Assembly (NCBI RefSeq): GCF_000265405.1
Contig: NC_018010.1
Location: forward strand, 2,315,501-2,379,500
Direction of reading: 5' to 3'
DNA length: 64,000 nucleotides
Source: Belliella baltica DSM 15883
Lineage (GTDB): Bacteria; Bacteroidota; Bacteroidia; Cytophagales; Cyclobacteriaceae
The stretch's first letter is position 1. Each line of letters opens with the position of its first letter. Positions 37,214-47,136 of this stretch are shown piece after piece. The translations under genes were made by a program, and so were the position numbers. The notes under the pieces are model-generated. The model worked only from the letters and a program-made list of their open reading frames with translations, had not been told where the DNA came from and ran no database searches.

Positions 37214-37339
37214 CTTGTGTAAAGTTAGCAGACACACTTAAATGAACAGTCTCTGAATTTTATTTTTTTATCTACTATAAATAGTTTTTCAATCATCAAA
37301 AAGTAATCTCCTACTTTCATAAAATCCGTACATTGCTAT

Positions 37340-38422
37340 ATGATCTTAAGATTTGGGTGCTTGTTTTTATTCTTTTTATTCACTTGTACTTTGTTTGCAC
37401 AAGAAGATTCAATTTCTACAAAGCCTGTAATTTCAGTTTTACCTTTGGTATATTACACCCCTGAGACTTCTTGGTCTTTTGGTGTAGGAGCAGTTGGGAA
37501 TTTTAAAATTGGTAACCCTTTACTTGAAACTTATAAAAGTCAGATAGCCTTGGGTGGAGCATATACGTTATTCAACCAATTTTTAGCATATGGAAGTTGG
37601 AGGGTTTTTACAACTGAAAATAAACAGCTTTTTGCAGGAGAAATTGGTTGGTATCGTTATGTTTATTTTTTCTATGGAATAGGCCCAAATGTTCAAGAAA
37701 TAGACAGAGAGCGATTTGATGCCACTTTTCCAAGGTTGAGATTTGATTATTTGAGAAAATTAAGAACTAATCTGTATCTCGGACTTCGCTATCATTTTGA
37801 CGATTTTGAAATCACTTCAATTGAAGAAGGCGGAATATTGGATAATCAAAATATCAGAGGAAGAGAAGGAGGGAGGATCAGTGGCTTGGGGCCTATGATC
37901 TATTATGATTCCCGTGACAGCCAAATTTATCCTACAAAAGGATTTTTTGCAGAAGCGAGTTTCCAAACATTTCACAATTCAATCGGTAGTGAATTTAATT
38001 TTAATCGCTGGCTGGTAGATTTTCGAAGTGTACATTCAATCCGTAAAAAATCTGTATTTGTCTGGAATGTTTATGGGGAGTTTATAACTGGTCAGCCTCC
38101 TTTTTTCGGATTACCACTAGTTGGAGGCAATCGGCTTTTAAGAGGGTTGTTTGAAGGGAAATTTAGAGATGAACGACTTGCCTTAGTTCAAGCTGAGTAT
38201 AGATGGAGGTTTTTACCCCGTTGGGGAGCAGCGGCTTTTTCGGGTATTGGAAATGTCTTTTCAAAAGAAAATCTGTTTCAAATCGACCAAAGTAAGTTCA
38301 CTTATGGAATTGGTGGAAGGTTTCAGCTGAGCAAAAAGGAAAAGCTAAACCTAAGGCTCGATATTGCTAGTTCCCCAAATGAAGATTTGAGAATTTACCT
38401 GACTTTTGGCGAAGCTTTTTAA
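37340..38422 (+). CDS. BamA/Omp85-type outer-membrane beta-barrel protein
   Basis: This 360-residue protein has a signal peptide ending TLFAQ and is otherwise built of amphipathic beta strands. The Omp85 barrel features are GLGPMIYYDSRDSQIYPTKGF, the lid-loop-like motif LRGLFEGKFRDE (counterpart of VRGY/RGF) and a C-terminal strand ending in a Phe (YLTFGEAF). It lacks POTRA domains, so it is a surface-antigen (PF01103) type of porin-like protein and not BamA. It stands alone, transcribed away from the IS256 element. Confidence 0.8.
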   Translation: MILRFGCLFLFFLFTCTLFAQEDSISTKPVISVLPLVYYTPETSWSFGVGAVGNFKIGNPLLETYKSQIALGGAYTLFNQFLAYGSWRVFTTENKQLFAGEIGWYRYVYFFYGIGPNVQEIDRERFDATFPRLRFDYLRKLRTNLYLGLRYHFDDFEITSIEEGGILDNQNIRGREGGRISGLGPMIYYDSRDSQIYPTKGFFAEASFQTFHNSIGSEFNFNRWLVDFRSVHSIRKKSVFVWNVYGEFITGQPPFFGLPLVGGNRLLRGLFEGKFRDERLALVQAEYRWRFLPRWGAAAFSGIGNVFSKENLFQIDQSKFTYGIGGRFQLSKKEKLNLRLDIASSPNEDLRIYLTFGEAF

Positions 38423-38494
38423 AACTAGAGTTGGGCTACTTTTTCTGTTATAAATTTAAACACCTTAAATAATTAGAGAATTTCTTAATTATTT

Positions 38495-38737
38495 TCAGCT
38501 TTCTCTCTCTTTGGTTCGAATGTAGAGATCTTCGACTTTTTTTCTCGCCCAATCTGTCTTACGGAGAAACTTTAAACTTGAATTGATAGAAGGATTATTA
38601 TTGAAGCTGTTGATGTTGATTTTTGCACCTAGACTATTCCAACCATAGTAATTTACCAAGTACTCTAGCATATCAATCAATCTTACACCATGTAAAGGAT
38701 TATTTATTTGATTTGATTCTCTATTATTATCATTCAT
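38495..38737 (-). CDS. VF530-family (DUF2132) protein
   Basis: The 80-residue product has the VF530 signature: NPLHGVRLIDMLEYLVNYYG, WNSLGAKININSFNNNPSI and SSLKFLRKTDWARKKVEDLY. The family is named after a Vibrio protein of known structure, suggested to bind DNA; the function is not settled. It lies 71 bp beyond the end of clpC on the same strand and probably has its own transcript, separated by a stem-loop. Confidence 0.85.
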   Translation of the reverse strand: MNDNNRESNQINNPLHGVRLIDMLEYLVNYYGWNSLGAKININSFNNNPSINSSLKFLRKTDWARKKVEDLYIRTKERES

Positions 38738-38754
38738 GGAGCAAATTTAAACAA

Positions 38755-38790
38755 AAAAAGCAGCTAGAATTTCTAACTGCTTTTGTTTTA
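38755..38790 (-). terminator. Terminator after clpC
   Basis: On the - strand, CAG-TTAGAA and TTCTAG-CTG pair imperfectly and are followed by a long T-tract (complement of the A run at ~38755). Base counts at the stem are approximate. Confidence 0.5.
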
Positions 38791-38808
38791 TTTTGATCAA
38801 GCTTGATT

Positions 38809-41340
38809 TTATTCAGCTTTTTCTTTTTTGTTTACTGTTATACTAAGTTCTTCACCTTCTCCAGAATAATCCGCCATTATGATGTCTCCTTCAGACAATT
38901 CTCCTTTAAGGATTTCTTCTGCCAAGGCATCTTCTAGATATTTTTGAATAGCTCTATTTAGAGGTCTAGCACCATACTGTTGATCATATCCTTTCTCTGC
39001 CAAGAAATCTTTAGCAGGCTCAGTCAATTCAATTTTATACCCTAGATCAGTAATTCTACTAAATAATTTAGTCAAGCTGATGTCAATGATTTTATGGATA
39101 TGTGATTTGTCTAGTGAATTAAACACTACTACATCATCCAATCTGTTCAAGAATTCAGGACTAAAGGCTTTCTTTAAAGCGCTTTGAATTGTAGATTTCA
39201 TTACTTCATCCATATTATCAGATTTGGCTTTATTTGCAAAACCGATTCCTGCACCAAAATCTTTCAGATCTCTCACTCCGATATTTGATGTCATAATTAT
39301 GATTGTATTTCTGAAATCAACTCTTCTTCCTAATCCATCAGTCAAAATCCCATCGTCCAAGACTTGAAGAAGAATATTAAAAACGTCCGGGTGGGCTTTT
39401 TCAATTTCATCCAAAAGAACAACCGAATATGGTTTTCTTCTGACTTTCTCCGTCAATTGACCACCTTCTTCGTATCCTACATATCCTGGAGGTGCTCCAA
39501 CCAATCTCGATACACTGAATTTCTCCATGTATTCGGACATGTCAATTCTAACCAAGGAATCTTCTTTGTCAAAAAGATAAGTTGCGAGCATTTTGGCTAA
39601 CTCTGTTTTTCCTACACCTGTAGGGCCAAGGAAAATAAAAGAACCGATTGGTTTCTTAGGATCTTTCAACCCAACTCTAGTTCTTTGAATAGCTTTAGTT
39701 AACTTTTTGATTGCATCTTCCTGACCTACGACTTTCCCCTTAAGCTCTTCAGCCATATTGAGTAGTTTTGCACCTTCTTTTTGTGCAATCCTTTTAGCAG
39801 GGATTCCAGTCATCATCGCTATTACTTCAGCTACATTGTCTTCTTCAACTTTGTACCTTTTGGATTTGCTTTCTTCCTCCCACTTCAATTTTGCAGTTTC
39901 CAATTGCTCTAAGAGTTTTTTCTCTTTATCTCGCAATTGTGCAGCCTCTTCGTATTTCTGACTTTTTACGACTCTGTTTTTCTCTACTTTGATTTGCTCA
40001 ACTTCTTCTTCCAATTTGAGGATATCCTCTGGTACGTGGATATTATTGATGTGCACGCGAGCCCCTGCTTCATCCAAAATATCAATAGCTTTGTCAGGCA
40101 AGAATCTATCTGAAATATATCTATCTGATAATTTTACACAGGCCTCAATTGCTGCATCTGTATAGATCACGTTGTGGTGATCTTCGTACTTATCTTTGAT
40201 ATTATTTAAAATCATAACCGTCTCCTCGGGGGAGGTTGCATCGACCATGACCATTTGGAATCTTCTGGCAAGCGCACCATCTTTTTCAATGTATTGCCTG
40301 TATTCATCAAGAGTAGTAGCTCCGATACATTGGATTTCTCCACGAGCTAAAGCAGGTTTGAACATATTCGATGCGTCAAGAGAGCCACTTGCTCCTCCTG
40401 CACCTACGATAGTATGAAGTTCATCTATAAATAAGATTACATTTGGAGATTTTTCAAGCTCGTTCATCACAGCTTTCATTCTCTCTTCAAATTGACCTCT
40501 ATATTTTGTGCCTGCTACCAAAGATGCAAGATCTAATGTAACTACTCGTTTATTGAATAAGACACGCGAAACTTTCTTTTGAATAATTCTCAAAGCCAAG
40601 CCTTCAGCTATTGCCGTTTTTCCAACACCAGGCTCGCCAATTAGGATTGGGTTATTTTTCTTTCTTCTGGATAAGATTTGAGCAACTCGCTCAATTTCTT
40701 TTTCTCTACCTATGATTGGGTCTAGTTTGTCATCCTCAGCCATTTTGGTCAAATCTCTACCGAAATTATCTAATACTGGAGTTCTTGACTTTTCAGACCC
40801 TGGCTTGGAAGAGCTAGAGGAACCACTTCCCGAAGATGAACCAAATAGCTTACTTCCATCTTCATCAGGATCATCAGCTTCAGCTTTTGACCTTGGTCCT
40901 GAATCAGTCTGAAATTCTAACATTTCTTTTACTGAATCGTAATTGGTATCAAATTTCTGTAAGATTTGAGTAGCAATGTTATCTTCATCACGCAAAATTG
41001 ATAAGAGCAAATGTTCCGTTCCTATCAACGCGCTTTTGAAAATTTTAGCTTCTAAATAAGTGATTTTTAATACCTTTTCTGATTGCCTAGTCAATGGTAT
41101 ATTGGCAAGGTTTTTTACGTTATGGTTTGCAGTACCTTTTACAGCACGCTCCACGGAATTCCTCAACTCGTCTAGAGGTACTCCCAACTTTTTCAATATG
41201 GAAACAGCCACGCCTTCACCCTCACGAATCATACCCAGCAAGAGGTGCTCTGTACCAATGTAATCATGACCCAAGCGCAAAGCCTCTTCGCGACTTAGTG
41301 AGATCACCTCTTTGACTCTGTTCGAAAATTTTGCTTCCAT
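38809..41340 (-). CDS. clpC: ATP-dependent Clp protease ATP-binding subunit ClpC
   Basis: The 843-residue Hsp100 protein has two Clp N-terminal repeats (~1-145: [20 protein letters not shown] and [17 protein letters not shown]), a Gly/Ser linker (~165-185), the first AAA+ module with Walker [14 protein letters not shown] and [13 protein letters not shown], a middle UVR-type coiled coil, and the second AAA+ module ([25 protein letters not shown]) ending in the Clp C-terminal domain. It unfolds substrates for ClpP. A T-rich ClpP-docking loop fits the class. The gene is single, with a short upstream gap to the WbqC gene. Confidence 0.97.
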   Translation of the reverse strand: MEAKFSNRVKEVISLSREEALRLGHDYIGTEHLLLGMIREGEGVAVSILKKLGVPLDELRNSVERAVKGTANHNVKNLANIPLTRQSEKVLKITYLEAKIFKSALIGTEHLLLSILRDEDNIATQILQKFDTNYDSVKEMLEFQTDSGPRSKAEADDPDEDGSKLFGSSSGSGSSSSSKPGSEKSRTPVLDNFGRDLTKMAEDDKLDPIIGREKEIERVAQILSRRKKNNPILIGEPGVGKTAIAEGLALRIIQKKVSRVLFNKRVVTLDLASLVAGTKYRGQFEERMKAVMNELEKSPNVILFIDELHTIVGAGGASGSLDASNMFKPALARGEIQCIGATTLDEYRQYIEKDGALARRFQMVMVDATSPEETVMILNNIKDKYEDHHNVIYTDAAIEACVKLSDRYISDRFLPDKAIDILDEAGARVHINNIHVPEDILKLEEEVEQIKVEKNRVVKSQKYEEAAQLRDKEKKLLEQLETAKLKWEEESKSKRYKVEEDNVAEVIAMMTGIPAKRIAQKEGAKLLNMAEELKGKVVGQEDAIKKLTKAIQRTRVGLKDPKKPIGSFIFLGPTGVGKTELAKMLATYLFDKEDSLVRIDMSEYMEKFSVSRLVGAPPGYVGYEEGGQLTEKVRRKPYSVVLLDEIEKAHPDVFNILLQVLDDGILTDGLGRRVDFRNTIIIMTSNIGVRDLKDFGAGIGFANKAKSDNMDEVMKSTIQSALKKAFSPEFLNRLDDVVVFNSLDKSHIHKIIDISLTKLFSRITDLGYKIELTEPAKDFLAEKGYDQQYGARPLNRAIQKYLEDALAEEILKGELSEGDIIMADYSGEGEELSITVNKKEKAE

Positions 41341-41420
41341 TTATATCCTTTCTAAATGATTTGAAATCTAATCTAATGTTACCGATTTTGTTTTAAAAAC
41401 ACAATCCTTTTGCTGATTGT

Positions 41421-42041
41421 TCAATGATTTTTTTGTGACTTGATCAAAATATCTTTTGATTCAGGTCCCATGCAAAATAATAAATCAATCACACTCAAGT
41501 TGGGAACAAAGTCTAAGCCAAACAACTGACTGTATGGAAGTGCTTCATAGATGTCTCTTTCTGAGTATGCTGATTTAGCATTAATTACGCCTCTGAGGTC
41601 TTTTTTTTCAATTTTTTCGATACCATAATCATAAGTATTTACTGATATGTCAAGTTGCAATAATTTCAGACAAACTGTCAGTAATTCTTTATTGAATTCT
41701 GTTAATAAGTCAAAATTTTCCCTGAAGACTTTTTCAATATATGGAAAATAAAACTCAAAAAATGGAGCTTTTCCATAAGCACTTTGAATTCCTCGAAGAT
41801 GAACGTTCATCCACTTTTGGCTGTAATCAATTTTTATTTGACTTGTTTTTATTTTTTTGTTGCCACCAATCACAGGAATACTCAAGGTTTCAACTTTATT
41901 GGCCAATCTGATTTGAGCTCTATTTCTGTAGGTTTGTTTTTGGTAATTTTCATTCAAATCGAGGAGGATTTCCTTTTCATTTAAAATTGCAACGAAGTAT
42001 TCGATAGGTGGTAAATAAAACAATTCGCTAATGATTGCCAT
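41421..42041 (-). CDS. WbqC-family protein
   Basis: This 206-residue cytoplasmic protein has the WbqC-like start (LFYLPPIEYFVAILNEKEI), a conserved YRNRAQIRLANKVETLSIPV stretch and WMNVHLRGIQSAYGKAPFFEFY. Members are found in polysaccharide and lipid clusters and near lepB in Bacteroidota; the enzymatic role is unknown. It is the second gene of the clpC-region on the - strand, 55 bp downstream of the YciO/TsaC-like gene. Confidence 0.85.
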   Translation of the reverse strand: MAIISELFYLPPIEYFVAILNEKEILLDLNENYQKQTYRNRAQIRLANKVETLSIPVIGGNKKIKTSQIKIDYSQKWMNVHLRGIQSAYGKAPFFEFYFPYIEKVFRENFDLLTEFNKELLTVCLKLLQLDISVNTYDYGIEKIEKKDLRGVINAKSAYSERDIYEALPYSQLFGLDFVPNLSVIDLLFCMGPESKDILIKSQKNH

Positions 42042-42096
42042 AGACTCAAGCTAACTAATTTGATTTTTCTGTAATTCTGAAAACGAAATGAGCGGA

Positions 42097-42726
42097 TTAT
42101 AGGATATCGTCAACATTTCCCAATCCTTCCCTGATAATTTCAATTTCATCATTGGTACAGTCTAAGATTGTAGAACCTACATTATTTCCATAGCCTCCGT
42201 CAATGACCACATCTACTAGATTTTCATATTTCTCAAAGATCAATTCTGGATCTGTGCTGTATTCAATTACGTCATCTTCGTCTCTGATGGATGTAGTCAG
42301 AATTGGTTGACCCAATTCCTTAACTAACAAGCGAGGAATTGTATGGTCTGGAACACGAATGCCAATGGTCTTCTTATTACTATTGAGGATTTTTGGGACT
42401 GAATTATTTGCCTCAAGGATAAATGTAAAAGGTCCTGGAAGTGCTTTTTTCATCATCTTGAAGACAGGAGTGCTTAGTGCCCTTGTATATTCCGCAATGT
42501 TACTCAGGTCATAACAAATAAATGAAAAATTGTGTTTTTTTGCTTTAATCCCTTTGATTTGACATATTCTTTCAACGGCGCGCTGATTATGAATGTCGCA
42601 GCCCATTCCGTACACAGTATCAGTAGGATAGATGATCACACCACCGTTCCGAAGTATTTCAACTATCTTTTGAACCTTTTTTGGATCAGGGTTTTCTGGA
42701 TAAAGTTTAATAAATTCAGCTGCCAT
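42097..42726 (-). CDS. L-threonylcarbamoyladenylate synthase family protein (YciO/TsaC type)
   Basis: The 209-residue protein has the YrdC fold: IIYPTDTVYGMGCDIHN, the KGIKAKKHNFSFICYDLSNI loop, LPGPFTFIL, IGIRVPDHTIPRLLV and EYSTDPELI. This pattern is closer to YciO than to TsaC, although both belong to the family that makes threonylcarbamoyl-AMP for tRNA t6A. It is cytoplasmic, next to the Nudix gene (40 bp). The exact sub-family would need a tree. Confidence 0.85.
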   Translation of the reverse strand: MAAEFIKLYPENPDPKKVQKIVEILRNGGVIIYPTDTVYGMGCDIHNQRAVERICQIKGIKAKKHNFSFICYDLSNIAEYTRALSTPVFKMMKKALPGPFTFILEANNSVPKILNSNKKTIGIRVPDHTIPRLLVKELGQPILTTSIRDEDDVIEYSTDPELIFEKYENLVDVVIDGGYGNNVGSTILDCTNDEIEIIREGLGNVDDIL

Positions 42727-42766
42727 GATTTTAAAGTTTTGAGTTTAGGGTAATCCTAGGTATTAC

Positions 42767-43189
42767 TTATTTGCTGATTTTTTGAAGAGAACAGTATTTG
42801 TTTAGTATAAATTTCATAATTGGAATATCTGCAGCAGCCCAATCAAGCTGATCTATTTCACAAATAGGAACCCATCGAATTTCTTTATGCTCTTTAAGCT
42901 TAAAATTACCACTCTTATAGCCACAAATAAAAGGGATTAGTTCAATTTCTTTCTTCTGAGGATAGGTATGATAATGACTTTCAAGTCTCTCCAAAATATT
43001 TATTTCGATGTTGAGTTCTTCTTTAATCTCTCGGATGATACAGGCAGACTCTGTTTCCCTTTCTTCAATTTTTCCACCTGGAAACTCCCAGAGCAAGGGG
43101 TGAGACATGTTTTTACTTCTTTGAGCACAGAGAACCTGTTTGTTTTCGAAGATGATGGCACAGGTTACTCGAATAGCTGATTGCATCAA
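42767..43189 (-). CDS. Nudix hydrolase (MutT-like)
   Basis: The 140-residue protein contains the Nudix box GGKIEERETESACIIREIKE followed by ELNIE, matching GX5EX7REUXEEXGU with one relaxed position. The N-terminal CAIIFENKQVLCAQRSKNM and the C-terminal EIRWVPICEIDQLDW strands complete the fold. Such enzymes hydrolyse oxidised nucleotides (8-oxo-dGTP) or CTP analogues. It starts 42 bp before the divergent mltG gene and probably shares regulatory DNA with it. Confidence 0.9.
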   Translation of the reverse strand: MMQSAIRVTCAIIFENKQVLCAQRSKNMSHPLLWEFPGGKIEERETESACIIREIKEELNIEINILERLESHYHTYPQKKEIELIPFICGYKSGNFKLKEHKEIRWVPICEIDQLDWAAADIPIMKFILNKYCSLQKISK

Positions 43190-43263
43190 TTTATGATTTT
43201 AGTGAGTCTGATGAACAAAATTCCCTATTTTTGCGCCTTATCAAAGTGATTTCTATTAAAATT

Positions 43264-44307
43264 ATGCTTGAGGATAAAAAAACAAAATATTATCTCATCG
43301 CCGTCATCACATTCTCGGTACTCTTGACTTCATTGTCTTTCTATTTTTATCAGGCTTTTTTTAGTCCCAATACCCTTTTGGAAAAGGAAGAACCCTATAT
43401 GCTCCAAATCCCAAGCAATGCTACCTTCAAAATGGTGTCTGACAGCTTGTATAAAGATGAAAAAATTCATGATGTAATCACCTTTAGTTTTGTAGCCAAA
43501 GTGCTAGGATATCAAGAATCTGTCAAGACTGGACTTTACAAAATTATTCCCAAAATGAGTAATTTGAATCTTGTTCGACTTCTTAGGTCAGGTGAGCAAA
43601 CTCCCGTAAGGCTGACATTCAATAATGTGCGTACCAAAGAAGATTTGGCAGAAAAGATTACCAGTAATTTAGAACTTACTGAACAACAATTTTATGATTT
43701 GTTGATCGACTCAGTAAACATTAGGAAGTTTGGTTTTGACGAAGAGAATATCATGGGAATGTTTATTCCTAATACTTATGAAGTGTGGTGGAATACTAGT
43801 GCGGAAAAGCTATTCGATAGAATGTACACTGAGTATGAGAAGTTTTGGACCGATGAGCGAAAAGAAAAGGCAAGACTTCTTGGATTGACTCAGCAGGAAG
43901 TTTCCACGCTTGCGTCGATTGTGCAGGCAGAAACGCAAAAAGCTGATGAAAGACCAAAAGTAGCAGGCGTGTATCTCAATAGATTACGAATTAATATGCC
44001 TTTGCAAGCAGATCCGACTTTGGTGTTTGCATCGGGAGACTTTAGTTTAAAGCGTGTTTTGAATGTTCATAAAGAACTTGATAGCCCTTATAATACCTAT
44101 AAAAATCTTGGCCTACCTCCTGGGCCGATCAATCTTCCTGAAATATCTGCCTTGAATGCAGTTTTGAATTTTGAGAAACACGATTATCTTTATTTCTGTG
44201 CAAAAGACGATTTTTCTGGCTATCATGCTTTTGCAACAAATTATAATGAGCATTTAAACAATGCACGAAAGTATCAAGTCGCATTGAACCGAGCTAAAAT
44301 TTATTAA
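43264..44307 (+). CDS. mltG: Endolytic transglycosylase MltG (YceG-like)
   Basis: The ATG at 43264 gives an N-terminal cytoplasmic tail and one membrane helix (~residues 8-30), as in MltG. The domain has LQIPSNATFKMVSDSL, the active-site region STLASIVQAETQKADERPKV with the catalytic Glu, VYLNRLRINMPLQADPTL and the end HDYLYFCAKDDFSGYHAFA. MltG cleaves nascent peptidoglycan strands. It is the first of three closely packed + strand genes: YbgC starts 1 bp after its stop, and BrkB follows. Confidence 0.95.
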   Translation: MLEDKKTKYYLIAVITFSVLLTSLSFYFYQAFFSPNTLLEKEEPYMLQIPSNATFKMVSDSLYKDEKIHDVITFSFVAKVLGYQESVKTGLYKIIPKMSNLNLVRLLRSGEQTPVRLTFNNVRTKEDLAEKITSNLELTEQQFYDLLIDSVNIRKFGFDEENIMGMFIPNTYEVWWNTSAEKLFDRMYTEYEKFWTDERKEKARLLGLTQQEVSTLASIVQAETQKADERPKVAGVYLNRLRINMPLQADPTLVFASGDFSLKRVLNVHKELDSPYNTYKNLGLPPGPINLPEISALNAVLNFEKHDYLYFCAKDDFSGYHAFATNYNEHLNNARKYQVALNRAKIY

Positions 44308-44308
44308 A

Positions 44309-44716
44309 ATGTTCCAAGCTGAAACACAAATCAGAGTGCGGTATGCAGAAACAGATCAAATGGGATATGTTTACTATGGGAATTATGCCATGTACTTTGA
44401 AGTTGGAAGAGTAGAAGCATTACGATCCGCCGGTTTTTCTTATAAGAAAATGGAAGAAGATGGTATCATGATGCCTGTTTTAGAACAAACAACAAAGTAC
44501 CTGAGGCCTGGAAAATATGATGAGCTTTTGACGATCAAAACGACTATCAATGAAATGCCAGGGATTAGGATCGCATTTGAGTATGAGGTTTTTAATGAAC
44601 AAAGGGAATTGATCACAATTGGCAAGACAATTCTAACTTTTTTAAAAAAAGACACTCATAGACCAAGCAGACCACCTCAATATTTACTAGATTTATTAAA
44701 ACCATATTTTGAATAA
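44309..44716 (+). CDS. ybgC: YbgC/FadM-like acyl-CoA thioesterase
   Basis: The 135-residue hot-dog-fold protein has the signature RVRYAETDQMGYVYYGNY, with the Asp of the active site, followed by YFEVGRVEALRSAG, MMPVLEQTTKYLRPGKYDE and KTILTFLKKDTHRPSRPP. YbgC-type thioesterases hydrolyse acyl-CoA, possibly working with Tol-Pal. It lies 1 bp from the mltG stop codon, so the genes are translationally linked. Cytoplasmic, normal length. Confidence 0.92.
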   Translation: MFQAETQIRVRYAETDQMGYVYYGNYAMYFEVGRVEALRSAGFSYKKMEEDGIMMPVLEQTTKYLRPGKYDELLTIKTTINEMPGIRIAFEYEVFNEQRELITIGKTILTFLKKDTHRPSRPPQYLLDLLKPYFE

Positions 44717-44724
44717 TTTTTTCA

Positions 44725-45675
44725 GTGAAAAAAAGAATCAGACTTCTATCTATCAAATTTACCCGAGAGGCAAAAAAACTCAGACATATCCATTTCGGAA
44801 ATCCTGATCAAAACCTCTATAATGTTGGGAAAATTTTCTTGGAGCAGATTAGAAAAGATGAAATTATCGAAAGAGCAGGGTCAGTTGCCTTTAGTTTTAC
44901 TGTAGCGATGTTCCCTTTACTCTTATTTCTTCTCAACATCATACCTTATATTGGATTCTTTTTTGAGAATGTGACTACGCAAAATATTTTGTTATTTATA
45001 GCTGAAATCATTCCTCCTAGCATTTATTCAGAAGCTGAATCCACAATCATGGATATTGTCAGCAGACCAAGACAAAGCTTACTTTCGCTGGGTTTCTTTC
45101 TTGCATTATTTTTAGCAACTAATGGTGTGATTTCCTTGATGAGTGCATTTAATGCTGTCTATAAAACCAAGGAAAACAGAACTTTTTGGCAAACAAGGCT
45201 GATTGCAGTTGGGATTATAATGGTTTTGGTGCTTACTATTTGTGGTGCAGTTGTTATAATGGTTTTGGGAAGTAGTGTTTTGTATAGAATTTCAGATTGG
45301 GAGTTTGTATCTAGCAATCTATATTATTATTTGCTGGCTTTTTTTAGGTTTTTCACCTTATTAGCTGTTTTTATGATTGCTACTGCTTACATTTTTCGTT
45401 TTGCGCCAGCCGTTCACGATAAATGGAAATTCTTTTCTACAGGTTCCACAACAGCTGGCTTTTTGATCACTGCAAGTTTTTATCTATTTTCTTTCTACCT
45501 CAATAATTTCGCGACTTACAACAAGCTCTATGGTTCCATCGGGACAATGTTGGCAGTGATGCTTTGGCTATTCATTACATCCTTGATCATCTTGGTTTGT
45601 TTTGAAATCAATGTTTCCCTAGACAAAGCAGCAAAAAAGAAAATGGTGACAAGAGCTTTAGAAAATACCTTATAA
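44725..45675 (+). CDS. YihY/BrkB-family inner-membrane protein
   Basis: This 316-residue protein starts with GTG and has six hydrophobic segments (for example at ~55-75, 85-110, 145-165, 210-230, 240-265, 275-300) and the family's GSVAFSFTVAMFPLLLFLL and TNGVISLMSAFNAVYKTKENR lines. BrkB/YihY members are integral membrane proteins of unclear function, once linked to ribonuclease BN. It is the third gene of the mltG-ybgC-yihY group. Confidence 0.9.
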   Translation: MKKRIRLLSIKFTREAKKLRHIHFGNPDQNLYNVGKIFLEQIRKDEIIERAGSVAFSFTVAMFPLLLFLLNIIPYIGFFFENVTTQNILLFIAEIIPPSIYSEAESTIMDIVSRPRQSLLSLGFFLALFLATNGVISLMSAFNAVYKTKENRTFWQTRLIAVGIIMVLVLTICGAVVIMVLGSSVLYRISDWEFVSSNLYYYLLAFFRFFTLLAVFMIATAYIFRFAPAVHDKWKFFSTGSTTAGFLITASFYLFSFYLNNFATYNKLYGSIGTMLAVMLWLFITSLIILVCFEINVSLDKAAKKKMVTRALENTL

Positions 45676-45775
45676 GAGATTTGAGAAGCGAGATCCAAGA
45701 AGAAAGAACTAACAAAATGCATATCAGAAAAATAATATAAAATTTCCTCCTTCAGACTTTCTATTTTGTCCTTTC

Positions 45776-46564
45776 TTAACAGCCTTCTAAATTCAATCTT
45801 GCTATTTCACTACCTTTATTAGAGGCCATTATCAAGTCTTGGCAGGCTGTTGGGATTTTTAGTGTTTTTTTACAGATTCCTCTTCTTGCTAAAGCTTCTA
45901 TATGATTAGGGTTGATTTTCAGTAATTCTTCAAAATCTTCTAAAGCCCAAGCTACATAACCAATGGTCATTCTGACTAAACCTCTGTTGTATAATGCAGC
46001 ATGATTTGAAGGGTCATAATTCAAGCACATGTTAAATGAACCCGCTGCACCTAATACATCTCCAATCTGAGATCTAGCCATTCCTTGATAAAAATAAACT
46101 CGTGCATCTTTTGGTTTTAATTCCTTTGCAATAGAGAAAAACTCATCTGCACTTTTGAAATTTTCATTCATAATCATCGCTCTACCAAGCAGATAAATAA
46201 TTTCAAAGTCATTTTCATCATATTTCGCAGCGATAAGCAAGTGTTTTTCTGCATTCAAATAGTCTTCTTGATTCCAATATAATTTACCAATCCCTGCATG
46301 TGCTTGCGCATATCTGGGGTCAATACTTATGATTCGCTTATAATCTTCCAATGCCTCTTCATAACGTTCCAGTTCTTCATAGGCTCTTGCTCTCAAGTGG
46401 AGAGAATTGATATCAGTAACGTTTATAAATAAAGTTTGAGAAAATTCTCTTATGGCCTTTTCATATTCTCCATTATTGAAATGAATTTCCCCTTCAGAAA
46501 AACTTCCGAAACAGGATGAAGTCAATAAAGCAAGGCAGGCTAAGTATTTGGTAATCTTTTTCAT
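45776..46564 (-). CDS. TPR-repeat lipoprotein
   Basis: The ATG at 46564 gives a lipoprotein signal (MKKITKYLACLALLTSSCFG). The body is six or so tetratricopeptide repeats (HFNNGEYEKAIREFSQTL, RAYEELERYEEALEDYKRII, GKLYWNQEDYLNAEKHLLIA, ARSQIGDVLGAAGSFNMC, GYVAWALEDFEELLKINP) that make a helical scaffold. It is probably in the periplasm or outer membrane and mediates protein contacts. It is transcribed singly, opposite to the neighbouring genes. Confidence 0.85.
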   Translation of the reverse strand: MKKITKYLACLALLTSSCFGSFSEGEIHFNNGEYEKAIREFSQTLFINVTDINSLHLRARAYEELERYEEALEDYKRIISIDPRYAQAHAGIGKLYWNQEDYLNAEKHLLIAAKYDENDFEIIYLLGRAMIMNENFKSADEFFSIAKELKPKDARVYFYQGMARSQIGDVLGAAGSFNMCLNYDPSNHAALYNRGLVRMTIGYVAWALEDFEELLKINPNHIEALARRGICKKTLKIPTACQDLIMASNKGSEIARLNLEGC

Positions 46565-46693
46565 AAAAAACAATTTTATCAAAACTAATAAAATAGACGA
46601 TTAATTAAAAAAGAAATTCAAATTTTTTAAATCTCTACAATCCAAGTTCATAATACGGCTCGTATATCATCAAAATCTTAAAATTATTGAGCC

Positions 46694-47119
46694 ATGTTTA
46701 AAAGAATTATTATTGGATGCCTAGTCCTTTTTTCAGCTTTGGTTGTGACTTTAGCTGTGCACATTTATTTGGTTACTCAACCTAAGGGTAACGAAGGACC
46801 AAATTTAGCCATGAGTAGGATTGACTTTGATTCACAGTTGGATTCACTTGAGGCTGTAAAAATCAAAACTTATACAAGTCTGATGGATGGCGTCAGGGAT
46901 GTCAGAGTGAATTTAGCTTCAGGTCATCTAGTCTGCTTGTATGACAGAAATAAGCAAGCTCCTCAAGATATCGTAGAATCGATCAGCAAAGATTTTTTGG
47001 TTCAAGCAAGCCTTTTTCAGCCATCTGATGAAATGCTAGCGCAAAGCTGCCCTGCCATTAATAAAAGTTCACTTACCTACAAACTTGGAGCCTTCTTCCA
47101 GAGGACCTTTGAAAATTAA
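46694..47119 (+). CDS. Small membrane protein with degenerate HMA-like domain
   Basis: This 141-residue protein has one N-terminal membrane helix (IIIGCLVLFSALVVTLAV) and an ~80-residue domain with the beta-alpha-beta order of heavy-metal-associated domains: IKTYTSLMDGVRDVRVNLASG, HLVCLYDRNKQAPQDIVESI. The metal-binding CxxC that should sit in the first loop is missing. It precedes the tandem globin-like lipoprotein by 17 bp, which suggests the two act together. The HMA-like reading is an inference from sequence pattern. Confidence 0.6.
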   Translation: MFKRIIIGCLVLFSALVVTLAVHIYLVTQPKGNEGPNLAMSRIDFDSQLDSLEAVKIKTYTSLMDGVRDVRVNLASGHLVCLYDRNKQAPQDIVESISKDFLVQASLFQPSDEMLAQSCPAINKSSLTYKLGAFFQRTFEN

Positions 47120-47136
47120 ACTAAAACCAAATTTTA

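Larger units (their letters stand above)
35882..37253 (-). mobile_element. IS256-family insertion sequence with target duplication
   Basis: Imperfect inverted ends GTTCATTAAACTGTGTCTAA (left, from 35889) and GTTCATTTAAGTGTGTCTGC (right, read inward) bound a 1.37-kb element, flanked by the 8-bp direct repeat TGAATTTT (35874-35881 and 37254-37261). It sits only ~27 bp from the IS1595 element's right target duplication. Transposase and ends look intact. Confidence 0.85.

Noticed and set aside
41370..41390. GTTACCGATTTTG upstream of clpC as a fourth LacI operator.
   Set aside because: It lacks the second half site and clpC is a housekeeping gene, so a chance match is more likely.
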